Positions 41,924-51,571 are shown, counted from the first letter of the stretch. The stretch: 64,000 nucleotides of DNA from Streptomyces sp. SCSIO 30461 (GCF_037023745.1 NZ_CP146101.1:7482001-7546000), one strand, 5' to 3'. Notes: generated by a model not told the origin, from the letters alone. Numbers and translations: made by a program.

Positions 41924-43513
41924 ATGCACATATCCGGGCCGATGGCCGCTCTCACCGCCGCAGCCGCCCTCAGCTACTCCCTGAGCGCACCGACCGACGG
42001 CGCCCCCGCGGCCGCGGTGGAGCTGGACTGGCAGCCCTGCGTCCAGGCCAGTCCATACAACTGTGCGACCGCGACGGTGCCGCTGGACTACGCCGAACCC
42101 GGCGGGCGGGCCATCGAGCTGGCGGTGGTGAAGCGCAAGGCAACCGGCCCGGGGCGGCGCATCGGAACGCTGTTCTTCAACCCGGGCGGCCCCGGCGGAC
42201 CGGGCACCATCCAGATGCCGCAGTTGTACGACGCCTTCCCGCGCGAGGTACGGGAGCGGTTCGACATCGTCAGCTGGGACCCCCGCGGGATCGGCAGCAG
42301 CACCGCCGTGAACTGCTTCGCCAGTCCCGCCGACGCCACGGCATGGGCGGCGCGCAAACCGGCCGGATTCCCGGTGGGCGAGCAGGAGCGGAGGACCTGG
42401 ATCACCGCGTACCAGGATCTGGCCCGCCGCTGCCACGAGCGGGACCCCGAACTCCTGCGGCATGTGTCGACCGCCGACACCGCCCGCGATCTCGACCGGC
42501 TGCGCCAGGCGGTGGGCGAGCGGCAGCTCAGCTACCTGGGGATCTCATACGGAACCTATCTGGGCGCGACCTACGCCGGCCTCTTCCCCGGCAACATCCG
42601 CGCCATGGTCCTCGACAGCAATGTGGACCCGCGCGCCTGGACCGGCGACACGGACGACGACTCCCCCCGGACGACCACCTTCCTGCGGATGGGGTCGGAC
42701 CGCAGCGCGGCGGCGGTCCTGGACAGGTTCCTCACCCTGTGCGGGTCCACCGATAGCGCCCACTGCGCCTTCTCCGCGGGCAGCCCCCGGGCGACACGAG
42801 AGAAGTTCGACCGGCTGACGCGCCGACTGCGGGAGCACCCCGTGGGCGGGTGGACCTACGGCCGCACGGCCGGCGACACGATCAACAGCCTCTACGCGGT
42901 CCACCCCGGCTGGGCCGACCTCGCCGGGCGCCTGCAGGAGCTGTGGCTCGGCCGCGCCCCGCAGCCCGCCGCGCAACCGCCCGCGCAACCGGTGCGCGAG
43001 CCGGAACCGTACCTGGGCGATGAACAGGCGGCAGCCGTGCTGTGCTCCGACAGCCCCAACCCTCGTGACACGGGTGCCTACCACGCCCTTGAGGAGGCCG
43101 GCGCCCACCTGACGGGTGACGCGGGGCGCTACTGGACCTGGGCGGCGGAGCCCTGCGCTTCCTGGCCGGCAGTCGCCGCCGACCGCTACCGCGGGCCGTG
43201 GGACAAGCCGACGGCACACCCGGTACTGGTGATCGGCACCACTGACGACCCCTCGACTCCCTACTGGGGAGCGCAGGCCATGGCCGCGACCCTGGCCGAC
43301 GCCCGGCTCCTCACGCATGACGGCTACGGGCACACCGCGCTGGTCAACCCCAGCAGCTGCGTCAAGGCACATGTGAGCCGCTACCTGATCGGCGGCGGCC
43401 TCCCACCGAAGGGCACGAGGTGCCGCCAGGACGGGACTCCGTTCTCCGAGTCACGTCCGGTCGGCGGGCTCGCCACCGGCGGCGGCGGGACGGCGGGCGA
43501 CGCCGCACCGTGA
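41924..43513 (+). CDS. secreted alpha/beta hydrolase (TAP-type tripeptidyl aminopeptidase)
   Basis: From ATG 41924 the precursor is 529 residues with a weak signal peptide (PMAALTAAAALSYSLSAPTD). The mature enzyme opens LDWQPCVQASPYNCATATVP, then the oxyanion loop FFNPGGPGGPG, nucleophile Ser in LGISYGTYLGAT, the acid in VIGTTDDPSTPYW, and His in DGYGHTALVN; the last part is the TAP C-terminal domain. Family members release tripeptides or act on esters outside the cell. Start lacks a good ribosome site and may lie elsewhere. Confidence 0.85.
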   Translation: MHISGPMAALTAAAALSYSLSAPTDGAPAAAVELDWQPCVQASPYNCATATVPLDYAEPGGRAIELAVVKRKATGPGRRIGTLFFNPGGPGGPGTIQMPQLYDAFPREVRERFDIVSWDPRGIGSSTAVNCFASPADATAWAARKPAGFPVGEQERRTWITAYQDLARRCHERDPELLRHVSTADTARDLDRLRQAVGERQLSYLGISYGTYLGATYAGLFPGNIRAMVLDSNVDPRAWTGDTDDDSPRTTTFLRMGSDRSAAAVLDRFLTLCGSTDSAHCAFSAGSPRATREKFDRLTRRLREHPVGGWTYGRTAGDTINSLYAVHPGWADLAGRLQELWLGRAPQPAAQPPAQPVREPEPYLGDEQAAAVLCSDSPNPRDTGAYHALEEAGAHLTGDAGRYWTWAAEPCASWPAVAADRYRGPWDKPTAHPVLVIGTTDDPSTPYWGAQAMAATLADARLLTHDGYGHTALVNPSSCVKAHVSRYLIGGGLPPKGTRCRQDGTPFSESRPVGGLATGGGGTAGDAAP

Positions 43514-43625
43514 CCGCCGCCAGTTGCCCGGCAGCGTACGGCCCCCTGCACATGCCCGACCCCAACCCGAACAGGACACCGACCAAAGCCACTCCGGCAG
43601 GCCGCGTGGATCAGCGCCCCCCACG

Positions 43626-43961
43626 TGGGTGACCTACTTCGACGAGACCAAGCTCATTGTCGACACCGGCATCACACACGGGCAGCTCGGCGAGGCAGCG
43701 ACCGCTGAGCCTCTGATCGCCGACGCCTTGAGGCGGGAGAACAGTGCCAATCAGCGAGGACGCGCATTCCACGCGTTCTGGCTCGCCCGGACACAACTCA
43801 GCCTCGGCAAGTTGGACCAGGCGTGCCAGACGGCGACGGACGCATTGGGGCCCGCTTCCTCGGTCGCCTCAGAGCGTGTGGCCGGGCACCTGCGCGAGTT
43901 CTATGACGAGCTTGCCCCGTACCGGCGGGAACCCGTAGCCGTGGCTTATCTGGACACTTTC
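43626..43961 (+). pseudogene. C-terminal remnant of an XRE-TPR regulator
   Basis: The reading frame WVTYFDETKLIVDTGITHGQ ... RGRAFHAFWLARTQLSLGKL ... REFYDELAPYRREPVAVAYL matches the C-terminal TPR end of Streptomyces XRE regulators. No HTH and no start with a ribosome site are present, and the frame runs on past the expected end with unrelated residues. Part of the decayed patch 43.6-46.3 kb. Confidence 0.65.
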
Positions 43962-44035
43962 ATGGTCTCCGGGAGGGACTCACACGGCCGTGTGTCACTC
44001 CCCCGAGGCGATCCATGTCCGACAGTTTCTGCCGT

Positions 44036-45160
44036 TCACAACTGCGTGTTCAGCTTGCCGGCCGCCAGTTCGGAGCGGACCAGTTCAAGCAGCCGTCCCA
44101 TCCAGTTGCGGCCATCCAGTCCGTGCTGGCCCCAGAACGTCGAGTCCATATCGTCGTAGATCACTCGCGTTGTTCCCGTGCTCGTCAGTGCTTCGGCGAG
44201 GTCGGGGTGCTGGTTGAACTTCGCACGCAGCAGGTCCGCCATGATCGCCATCCGTGCCTGGGGCCAGCCGTCGCGCAGGGTGGCGCTCTTGGCAAGTTTC
44301 TGCGCGGCGTACGGGGTGCCAGCACGAAGGATCTCAGCCTGACGAGGCTCCTCGACAACCGACAGCGCCCAGTAGGCATGCGTGACGGTCGGGTAGGTCA
44401 GATCACCTACAGTAACGGGCGCGGGGAACTCGTTGCGCAGCACCAGTTTGCCTGGATCCTGCGGCCAGCCGCGCGGAAAGACCGTGTGGTTAATGAGGAC
44501 GCTGGTCTCGACGGGTTCTGTCTGGCCGTCCACAGGCGTCTTGTCGGCGAAACGCTGGCGCTGCTGCTCCCGGTCGGTGAAGTACTGCAGGGCCTCGGCA
44601 TGCATGTCCCCGGTGACTACTTCGTCCTCACCGTGGACTTCGAGCGGCTGCCCGGGTCCTGCCACCAGCACCCGCAGCGGCCAGTCCTTGGAGTCCATGT
44701 CACCGAGGGCGTAGATCCGCAGGTGTTCGGGGATGGCTTCGTAGGCTTCGCGAAGCGCCGCCCGATTGTCCTCAGTCGGCTGGCTCAGGAAGGTGTCCAG
44801 GGTGGCCAGGCAGCGTGCCGTGGAGTCCGGTCGGCCGTTGAGCTGGTCGATGTCGTCGCGGACCTCGCCGAGCAGCATCTCGGGGGTCAGCCACATCTCC
44901 GGCTCGGCGAACGTCCACGATGCGAGGTGATGGGCCGATGCCTGAGCGCCGTCAGCCAAGTCGGTGGCCACCCAGCCGGATGCGAGCTTGCCGGCGAACT
45001 CCTCCAGGGTCACCAGCCCCCAGCAGTCGACCATCCCGTCGGCGTAGATCAGCAGGTCGGTGAGGAAGTACGTCCCCGCATTGCGGATGAAGGCGTGCCG
45101 CCAGGTTCCCTCGATGCGTTCGCCATCCACGTTCCGCCATGTCCACCGTCGTATCGCCAT
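44036..45160 (-). CDS. DUF7638-NADAR two-domain protein
   Basis: Starting at ATG 45160 (MAIRRWTWRNVDGERIEGTW) the protein is 374 residues. Residues 1-205 resemble the DUF7638 family as I recall it (FLTDLLIYADGMVDCWGLVT). The C-terminal ~155 residues are a YbiA/NADAR domain: LRNEFPAPVTVGDLTYPTVT, HAYWALSVVEEPRQAEILRA, GWPQARMAIMADLLRAKFNQ and DMDSTFWGQHGLDGRNWMGR. NADAR enzymes cleave N-glycosidic bonds, including ADP-ribosyl-guanine, linking it to NAD-based defence. The frame is open from 45493, in phase with the integrase remnant. Confidence 0.82.
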   Translation of the reverse strand: MAIRRWTWRNVDGERIEGTWRHAFIRNAGTYFLTDLLIYADGMVDCWGLVTLEEFAGKLASGWVATDLADGAQASAHHLASWTFAEPEMWLTPEMLLGEVRDDIDQLNGRPDSTARCLATLDTFLSQPTEDNRAALREAYEAIPEHLRIYALGDMDSKDWPLRVLVAGPGQPLEVHGEDEVVTGDMHAEALQYFTDREQQRQRFADKTPVDGQTEPVETSVLINHTVFPRGWPQDPGKLVLRNEFPAPVTVGDLTYPTVTHAYWALSVVEEPRQAEILRAGTPYAAQKLAKSATLRDGWPQARMAIMADLLRAKFNQHPDLAEALTSTGTTRVIYDDMDSTFWGQHGLDGRNWMGRLLELVRSELAAGKLNTQL

Positions 45161-45229
45161 GGCCGACAGGGTAGTGGTTTCCGCGATCACGTGATCGGTC
45201 CGGCGACGCTGTGTGGTTGGCTCGTCGCG

Positions 45230-46033
45230 GGGTTCGCCGAGGTCATCCAGGAGGCCGGCGATGCGGTCGGCGATCCGCTGGTGGCGTTCGATCTCGCGGT
45301 CCCAACCACGGTCCCGGGCGTCGGCGATCAGTTGCCGTTCGACGCAGAGGCGTTCCCGCAGCCGGGGCGCGTACTGGGGTGTCGTGACGAACTTTGCGCA
45401 GCTCAGGTAGAGGTCGCACTCGCAGGGACCTTCCTGGGGCAGGCGCAGGCAGCGGCCGAGTTCGAGTTCGGTCTTGTAGAAGTTGGTCTTGAGTCAGTCC
45501 AGCGCGTCCTGGTCGAGTTGTCCGGAGGGCAGGGTGTCGGCGAGCGGACCGGCGATGACCGCGCCGGGCGTGAGCACGGCCTGGTAGTCGGCCAGGACCG
45601 TGGGGTCGGAGATGTGCGTGTAGGTCATCGACATGCCGGGGCTCTTATGGCCGAGGACCTTCATGATGGTCTGCATGCGAGCCCCCTTCTCGGCAAGCTG
45701 GGTGCCCAGGGTGTGCCGGAAGCGGTGGGGGTGGATCGCGGGTTTGCCCACGCCGTTGAGGATGCCCAGCTCCTGGCAGATGGCGCGCAGCGGGTTGGCG
45801 AAGAGGTAGTCGGGGCCCGCGAGGCGGCCGTTGCGCAGGAACAGGTAGCGCACCGGGCGTCCGAGATCGGGGTCGTGGATGCCTCGGTCGTGCTGGGCCT
45901 GCCGCAGGGCGACAAGCGCGCGGATCGCCTCGGCGGCCTCCTCGTGCAGCGGAACGGTGCGTTCCTTGAGGGCCTTGCCGGCCGCGAGTCGCAGCCGCGG
46001 GGTGCCGTCCGGGTAGGCGTCGAGGCAGCCACC
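45230..46033 (-). pseudogene. truncated tyrosine recombinase with an internal nonsense codon
   Basis: The frame reads GCLDAYPDGTPRLRLAAGKA, then PAIHPHRFRHTLGTQLAEKG (H-x-x-R) and VLGHKSPGMSMTYTHISD (nucleophile Tyr), to DQDALD. A TGA at 45494-45496 stands where homologues usually have Trp (DALD-stop-LKTNFYKTELELGRC). The characteristic Cys-rich end EGPCECDLYLSCAKFVTTPQ follows it. The N-terminal half is missing beyond 46033. The piece after the stop stays in frame with the NADAR gene. Confidence 0.8.
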
Positions 46034-46052
46034 ACAACTAAGCAGCGACAGA

Positions 46053-46274
46053 CTACTGGGGGAGCTCCCACGCCCACGCGTCCGTGATGAAGCGGTGCCG
46101 CCACATCATCAGGATCTCTCGCTTGTCGTTGATCACGACGGCCACGGCCAGGTGCCGGAGCTTGACGACGTGGCACTCTCACCGGCGCCCGTCCGGTTGC
46201 TCCACATCGGTCAACCACAAGTTGACCCACTGGTTCTCGTAGATCGGACGTTCCCCGTGGATCTTCCACTGCAT
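46053..46274 (-). pseudogene. truncated NUDIX-hydrolase gene
   Basis: ATG 46274 opens MQWKIHGERPIYENQWVNLW, then LTDVEQPDGRR, an in-frame TGA (46179-46181), then ECHVVKLRHLAVAVVINDKR and MMWRHRFITDAWAWELPQ before a stop at 46053. This matches the N-terminal third of Streptomyces NUDIX proteins up to the strand before the catalytic box, which is missing. It ends about 20 bp from where the integrase remnant begins, pointing to one deletion joint. Confidence 0.75.
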
Positions 46275-46437
46275 CGCTGCTGCCCCTCTCGATCAGCCCC
46301 AGCATCGCAGAGGAGGTCCCCTCGGGGGCCACGTTGAGACGAATTCGCGTCAGCTTGACGAATACAGGAACGGCGTGCAGGTGCTGACCCGAGGCCAGCC
46401 GTCAGAAGATCGGCCCGCAATCAGCGGGGACAACAAA

Positions 46438-46460
46438 GCCCCGGACACAGAGTCCGGGGC
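46438..46460. terminator. hairpin downstream of rtcB
   Basis: GCCCCGGAC (46438-46446) pairs perfectly with GTCCGGGGC (46452-46460) over a 5-nt loop, 27 bp after the rtcB stop. It fits an intrinsic terminator of rtcB. Confidence 0.8.
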
Positions 46461-46486
46461 CTGTCGATCAGGTGGAGTGCTGGACG

Positions 46487-47743
46487 TCAGCCCTTGACGC
46501 AGATGACCTGCTTGAGCTTCGCGACGACCTGCACAAGGTCCTTCTGCTGATCCATCACCTGACTGATCGGCTTGTACGCAGCCGGGATCTCATCCACGAC
46601 ACCGGAGTCCTTGCGGCACTCGACGCCCCGCGTCTGCTCTTCCAGATCCTTCGTGGAGAACTTCCGCTTCGCCGCGTTCCGGCTCATCCTTCGGCCAGCA
46701 CCGTGCGACGCCGAGTTGAACGACTTCGAGTTGCCCAGGCCCCGAACGATGTACGACTCCGTACCCATGGACCCGGGGATGATCCCCCACTCCCCCGAGC
46801 CCGCACTGATCGCTCCCTTACGGGTGACCAGCATGTCCATGCCCTCGTACCGTTCTTCACTGACATAGTTGTGGTGGCAGCTGATCACGCCAGGGCGGTA
46901 CTCAACGGTCCTCATCCGACCTTCGGCATCTTCCTGCTGGCAGGAGATCACCGGCTCGAAGGTCACCCGTGCCTTGCGGAATTCACGGCGGACGACCTCC
47001 TGGAACAGCCCCATCATGATCGCGCGGTTGTAGCGCGCGTACTCCTGCGCCCAGAACAGGTCGTTTCGGTACGCCGCCATCTGCGGGGTGTCCGCGACGA
47101 ACACCGCGAGGTCGCGGTCGATCAGGCCCTGGTTGTGCGGAAGTTTCCGGGCCTCGCCGATGTGGTACTCGGCGAGCTCCTTGCCGATGTTTCGCGAACC
47201 CGAGTGCAGCATCAGCCACACCGTTCCGCTCTCGTCGACGCAGAACTCCACGAAGTGGTTTCCCGCACCGAGCGTGCCCATCTGCTTGGTGGCCCGCTCG
47301 CGGCGGAACTTCACGGCGTCGGCCACATGGTCGAAGCGGGACCAGAAGTCGCCGAAACCACTCGCGGGGAACCCGTACACCCGGCCCGGGTCGACAGGGT
47401 CCGCGTGCATTCCGCGGCCCACCGGGATGGCCTGCTCGATCTTGGAGCGCAGTCGGGACAGGTCGCCGGGCAGGTCGTTCGCGGTCAGCGAGGTCTTCAC
47501 GGCCGACATACCGCAGCCGATGTCGACGCCGACGGCGGCGGGGCAGACGGCGCCGTGCATCGCGATCACCGAGCCAACCGTCGCGCCCTTGCCGAAGTGG
47601 ACGTCGGGCATCACCGCGAGGCCCTTGATCCAGGGCAGTGTGGCGACGTTGCGCAGCTGCTGCATCGCGACGTCCTCGACCGTGGCCGGGTCCGTCCACA
47701 TCCGGATCGGGACCTTCGCTCCAGGCACCTCTACATACGACAT
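46487..47743 (-). CDS. rtcB: RNA-splicing ligase RtcB
   Basis: From ATG 47743 the protein is 418 residues (MSYVEVPGAKVPIRMWTDP); GTG 47749 is an alternative with a better spaced GGGGG. Motifs: GLAVMPDVHFGKGATVGSVI, the Mn-binding Cys in VGVDIGCGMSAVKT, GAGNHFVEF, LMLHSGSRNIGKELA and the guanylated His in SASHGAGRRMSRNAAK. RtcB joins 2',3'-cyclic phosphate to 5'-OH RNA ends using GTP and Mn. No archease gene is adjacent. It has its own terminator. Confidence 0.95.
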   Translation of the reverse strand: MSYVEVPGAKVPIRMWTDPATVEDVAMQQLRNVATLPWIKGLAVMPDVHFGKGATVGSVIAMHGAVCPAAVGVDIGCGMSAVKTSLTANDLPGDLSRLRSKIEQAIPVGRGMHADPVDPGRVYGFPASGFGDFWSRFDHVADAVKFRRERATKQMGTLGAGNHFVEFCVDESGTVWLMLHSGSRNIGKELAEYHIGEARKLPHNQGLIDRDLAVFVADTPQMAAYRNDLFWAQEYARYNRAIMMGLFQEVVRREFRKARVTFEPVISCQQEDAEGRMRTVEYRPGVISCHHNYVSEERYEGMDMLVTRKGAISAGSGEWGIIPGSMGTESYIVRGLGNSKSFNSASHGAGRRMSRNAAKRKFSTKDLEEQTRGVECRKDSGVVDEIPAAYKPISQVMDQQKDLVQVVAKLKQVICVKG

Positions 47744-48028
47744 ATCCACTCGATTCCCCCGAAAAGCTTTATAACGCAAATCCGCGTCCAGGGCCGACAA
47801 AGGGGATGGGCGACCGGCGTTCACGGCTGCGCGTGCGATACACATTGTGTCCACCGGCCCGCAGCGGGCGGCAAGCAGTTTTCCCGCGACAGGCCCCGGC
47901 AGACCCGTCCGCAGACCGGTCCGCAGCCCCGTCGGCAGACCCGCAGACGGGGCCCGCGAACGGACTCGCGGCGGACCCTGCGAGCTGAGCAGCCCATCGG
48001 CGCGGGACGAGAGAAGAGGAGCGGCACT

Positions 48029-48901
48029 GTGCAGCGCAAGGCGGCAAAGGCGTACGTACCCGCGCTGGCGGCGCTCCTCGCCGTGCTCGCCGCCGGCTGC
48101 ACCTCGGGGGCCGGCGACAGTAGGTCCGGCGACGACACCAAGCCGGGCAGCTCCAAAGCCCCTGCCGCCGCCCCCGGCAAGTACCGCACGCTCTACGAAC
48201 CCTGCGGAGCGGTCCCCGCAGCCACCCTCCTGGAGATGCTCCCCGGCGCGGCCGAACTGCCCGCGGACCAGCAGTCGAAGGCCGTACAGGGCACGCCCGC
48301 CATCACCTACGACACGGACCGCAGGGTCGGATGCAGTTGGAAGGCCGACGGCACGGAGGCCTCACACCGGTTGCGGATCGACGTCGAGCGCGTGGTGTCG
48401 TACGACCCCGCCGTCAGCGACGACGACCAGGCACAGGGGGTCTACGCCCGCAAGCAGGAGGCGGCACAGCTCCCCGCGCCCGTCGTCGGCCCCCGCGAGG
48501 AGACGGCCCAGCGGTCCGGGACCCCCGGCGGCTCCACGAGCCCTGCGGGCGGCACGACCCCGGGCACCCCCGCGCCCGAGGAGAGCCCCTCGGGCGCACC
48601 CCGCGCCGCGAGCTCTCCGAGCACCTCCGGCTCCCCGGACGCGACGGCCACTCCCGACGGGCTCGAACCCCGCGAGCTCGACGGACTCGGCGACGCGGCA
48701 TTCATCGACGATGTCCTCACACGCTCCGGTTCCACCGCCCAGCGCCGCACGGTGAGCGTGGTATTCCGCACATCCAATGTGATCGTGACCGTCGAGTACG
48801 CGGAGCAGCCCGGCCGCATCACGGAGGTGCCCGACAGCGGGGAGCTCCAGGAAAAGGCGCAGGCCCTGGCCCGGAATCTGGCCGAGCGCTTCAACGACTG
48901 A
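48029..48901 (+). CDS. DUF3558-like lipoprotein
   Basis: GTG 48029 has AGGAG 8 nt upstream. The 290-residue precursor has a signal peptide with lipobox (VLAAGC). A domain with YEPCGAVPAATLLEMLPGA and RRVGCSWKADGTEA (Cys-containing DUF3558 pattern) is followed by a long Pro/Ser/Gly linker (residues ~165-225) and a second segment VSVVFRTSNVIVTVEYAEQP. The gene is tandem with a shorter DUF3558 lipoprotein at 49059, so the pair looks like an old duplication. Function unknown. Confidence 0.8.
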   Translation: MQRKAAKAYVPALAALLAVLAAGCTSGAGDSRSGDDTKPGSSKAPAAAPGKYRTLYEPCGAVPAATLLEMLPGAAELPADQQSKAVQGTPAITYDTDRRVGCSWKADGTEASHRLRIDVERVVSYDPAVSDDDQAQGVYARKQEAAQLPAPVVGPREETAQRSGTPGGSTSPAGGTTPGTPAPEESPSGAPRAASSPSTSGSPDATATPDGLEPRELDGLGDAAFIDDVLTRSGSTAQRRTVSVVFRTSNVIVTVEYAEQPGRITEVPDSGELQEKAQALARNLAERFND

Positions 48902-49058
48902 CCCGCCCGCACCCCCCTCGCGCGAGGCGCGGCGGGCCACGGTCGGCGCCAGGTCGCGATCTTCCCCGACACCGCCGCCCGCGTAACGTGTCCGGCGTAC
49001 CGTGGCCGCACCCGCCGGCTCGCACCGGCGGACCGTACGACTCACGACTGAAGGAACC

Positions 49059-49793
49059 ATGCACCGATCAGCCCCGCGACTCACCCGCATACTCGCCTGC
49101 GCCGCCGTCCCGGTGATGCTCGTCGTCGCCGGCTGCTCGTCGGATTCGGACACTGAGAGCAAGACGGGTAAGTCGGGCAATTCCCCTGGCGGCTCGTCCC
49201 AGCAGTCCCCGGCCCCCAAGGAGTCGGCCGCGACCGTCGCGCCGGCGAAGTACGCCAAGCTGCCCGCCCCGTGCAAGTCGCTCAGCACCAAGACCGTCGA
49301 GGACCTGGTGCCCAAGGTCAAGAACAAGGCCGGCACCGAGGGCACCTCAAGCGACTCCGGCCTCCGCGGCGGCTGCTCCTGGAACGGCCTTGAGGACAAG
49401 GGCGTCAAGGGCTCGAACTACCGCTGGCTCGACGTCTCCTTCCTCCGCTACGAGTCCGACGCGAGCCTCGGCAGCGGCCAGCAGCGCGCCCAGGAGGCGT
49501 TCAAGAAGGCAGTTGCCAAGACCGCGGCCACGGACGGCGCCAAGAAGGTCGCGAAGTCCACTGCCACGGGCGTGGGTGACGAGGCGGCCGCGGTCGCGTT
49601 CGAGCTCAAGAAGACGGACGAGACCTTCAGGTACGCGACCATCGTGGCCCGCACCGGCAACATCGTGGTGACCCTCGGCTACAACGGCGCCGGTTACGCC
49701 GGGGCCAAGTCGCCCGACGCCGGCGACCTCATGAAGGACGCGGTCAAGGCGGCCAAGGAAGCGACGTCCGCGGTCGCCGCGGCCAACAAGTAG
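49059..49793 (+). CDS. DUF3558-family lipoprotein
   Basis: A 244-residue precursor with lipobox (VVAGC) and a Ser/Gly linker. The DUF3558 domain follows: LPAPCKSLSTKTVEDLVPKV, LRGGCSWNGLEDKG and IVARTGNIVVTLGYNGAGYA. AAGGA precedes the ATG. It shares layout and the C-W motif with the preceding lipoprotein. Surface-located; role unknown. Confidence 0.83.
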   Translation: MHRSAPRLTRILACAAVPVMLVVAGCSSDSDTESKTGKSGNSPGGSSQQSPAPKESAATVAPAKYAKLPAPCKSLSTKTVEDLVPKVKNKAGTEGTSSDSGLRGGCSWNGLEDKGVKGSNYRWLDVSFLRYESDASLGSGQQRAQEAFKKAVAKTAATDGAKKVAKSTATGVGDEAAAVAFELKKTDETFRYATIVARTGNIVVTLGYNGAGYAGAKSPDAGDLMKDAVKAAKEATSAVAAANK

Positions 49794-50039
49794 CCGCCGC
49801 CGACTCACCGGCGCCCCGGGGCCGGGTGCCGTGCCGGCCCGGCCCCGACGTCCAGGGGGGCACGCGGGCGGTCGGCGGGCATCGCCACCTGCCTGGAGGC
49901 CCGGGTTCCGGAAACATGTGCCAGGCTTGGCCCGCGTCCGGGCACGGGGCACGCGCCCATGGCGCACCGGGTGGCCCGGATGGGCGGTGCGGTCTGAGCG
50001 CCGGAACTGGATATCGGGCTTGATGGGAGGGGGTCGCGG

Positions 50040-51323
50040 GTGGCCGCGATGCAGCTGACACGCACGCACCGGATACTGATCGGCGTCGTCGTGGCCGGTG
50101 CGGTGATCATCGCCGGGATCGGCTTCGCCGGGTCGTACGCCGCCGTGCGCGAGCTTGCCGAGCAGAAAGGATTCGGCAGCTTCTCCCTCGTCTTCCCGAT
50201 CGGTATCGACGCGGGCATCTGCGTACTCCTCGCGCTCGACCTGCTGCTGACCTGGATCCGTATCCCGTTCCCGCTGCTTCGCCAGACGGCGTGGCTGCTG
50301 ACAGCCGCCACGATCGCGTTCAACGGCGCCGCCGCCTGGCCGGACCCGCTGGGCGTCGGCATGCACGCCGTGATCCCCGTGCTGTTCGTGGTCTCGGTCG
50401 AGGCCGCGCGACACGCGGTCGGCCGGATCGCGGACATCACCGCCGACAAGCACATGGAGGGCGTCAGGCTCACCCGCTGGCTGCTCTCACCGGTGCCCAC
50501 CTTCCGACTGTGGCGCCGGATGAAGTTGTGGGAACTGCGCTCCTACGACCAGGTCATCAAGCTGGAGCAGGAGCGGCTGATCTACCAGGCGCGGCTCCAG
50601 GCCCGGTTCGGCCGGGCTTGGCGGCGCAAGGCCCCGGTCGAAGCGCTGATGCCGCTGCGGCTGGCCCGCTACGGTGTACCGCTTGCCGAGACGGCCCCGT
50701 CCGGGCTCGCGGCAGCCGGAATCGACCCCGTACTGCTGCCGCCGAACCCGGCGGTCACCGCGGCTTCGGCGCCGGAACTCGAACCCACCAGAGCAGCCCA
50801 AGCCCAGGCGCAACCCCGGGCCCAAGCGCCGGTCGCAGGCGCCGAGCAGGACACGAGCCAGTGGTTCGCCACCCCCAAGAACGTCGAGTACCAGGGCGGC
50901 TACGACCCGAACTTCGAGCAGCCCACCTACACTCCGGTCCCGGAATACGAGGCTTGGTACGAGGAGCAGCCGCAGCAGGTCCCGGTCCCTCGGCAACGCA
51001 CTGCAGAGCCCGCGACCTCTCCCGCGCCCCAGCCCGCACCCGAGGCCGCGTCCGAGGCCGAGGCGCGGTTCCGGGTTCCGAACGGGGCAGGCGGCACGCG
51101 CCCCCTGGGTGAGGGAGTGCAGGAAGCACTGCCGTCGGAGGAGAACCTGTACCAGGTGTTCCGGCAGTCGATAGAGGGCGAGGGCATGCCGACGCCCGGC
51201 GCGTTCGCGTCGAACGTCGAGGCCGCGTACGGGCTGCGCCTACCGGCCCGCGATCTGAGCCAGCACTACGAGCGGTTCGCGGCACGCCTCAACAACGAAC
51301 TGATGGAAGACCACATCGCCTGA
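50040..51323 (+). CDS. DUF2637 membrane protein
   Basis: GTG 50040 lies 7 nt after GGGAGGGGG. The 427-residue protein has four membrane helices in the first 125 residues (ILIGVVVAGAVIIAGIGFAG, FSLVFPIGIDAGICVLLALD, QTAWLLTAATIAFNGAAAW, VIPVLFVVSVEAARHAVG), the DUF2637 pattern. A basic region, a Pro/Gln-rich linker and a C-terminal winged-helix-like segment follow (ENLYQVFRQSIEGEGMPTPG). DUF2637 proteins occur with plasmid spread genes and on chromosomes; no function known. Confidence 0.85.
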   Translation: MAAMQLTRTHRILIGVVVAGAVIIAGIGFAGSYAAVRELAEQKGFGSFSLVFPIGIDAGICVLLALDLLLTWIRIPFPLLRQTAWLLTAATIAFNGAAAWPDPLGVGMHAVIPVLFVVSVEAARHAVGRIADITADKHMEGVRLTRWLLSPVPTFRLWRRMKLWELRSYDQVIKLEQERLIYQARLQARFGRAWRRKAPVEALMPLRLARYGVPLAETAPSGLAAAGIDPVLLPPNPAVTAASAPELEPTRAAQAQAQPRAQAPVAGAEQDTSQWFATPKNVEYQGGYDPNFEQPTYTPVPEYEAWYEEQPQQVPVPRQRTAEPATSPAPQPAPEAASEAEARFRVPNGAGGTRPLGEGVQEALPSEENLYQVFRQSIEGEGMPTPGAFASNVEAAYGLRLPARDLSQHYERFAARLNNELMEDHIA

Positions 51324-51515
51324 GGCCTGCCCGCTGACGGCGGTTCTCCTCCCACGGACGACCTCGGACGACCTCGGACGACCATGCTCTCCAGCCTCGG
51401 CGAACAGCGGCGGCACCGTGGGGCGCGCGTGCGGCACCGCTCCGGATCCGTGAGCCGCGCCGATGTGCCCTCACCGGACATCCCACCGCTGGACGGACCA
51501 TGCGCGGACAGCGGA

Positions 51516-51560
51516 CAAGGGCCCCGGTCGCACCGCGTCCCGGTGCGACCGGGGCCCTTG
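51516..51560. terminator. strong bidirectional hairpin
   Basis: CAAGGGCCCCGGTCGCACC (51516-51534) pairs perfectly with 51542-51560 over a 7-nt loop. It lies between the convergent DUF2637 gene and lysS, 12 bp from the lysS stop, so it can terminate both. Confidence 0.85.
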
Positions 51561-51571
51561 CGGGCACGGCG

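Noticed and set aside
44015..46087. 690-residue plus-strand frame
   Set aside because: Antisense to the NADAR gene and integrase remnant, Gly/Val-rich shadow without recognisable domain.
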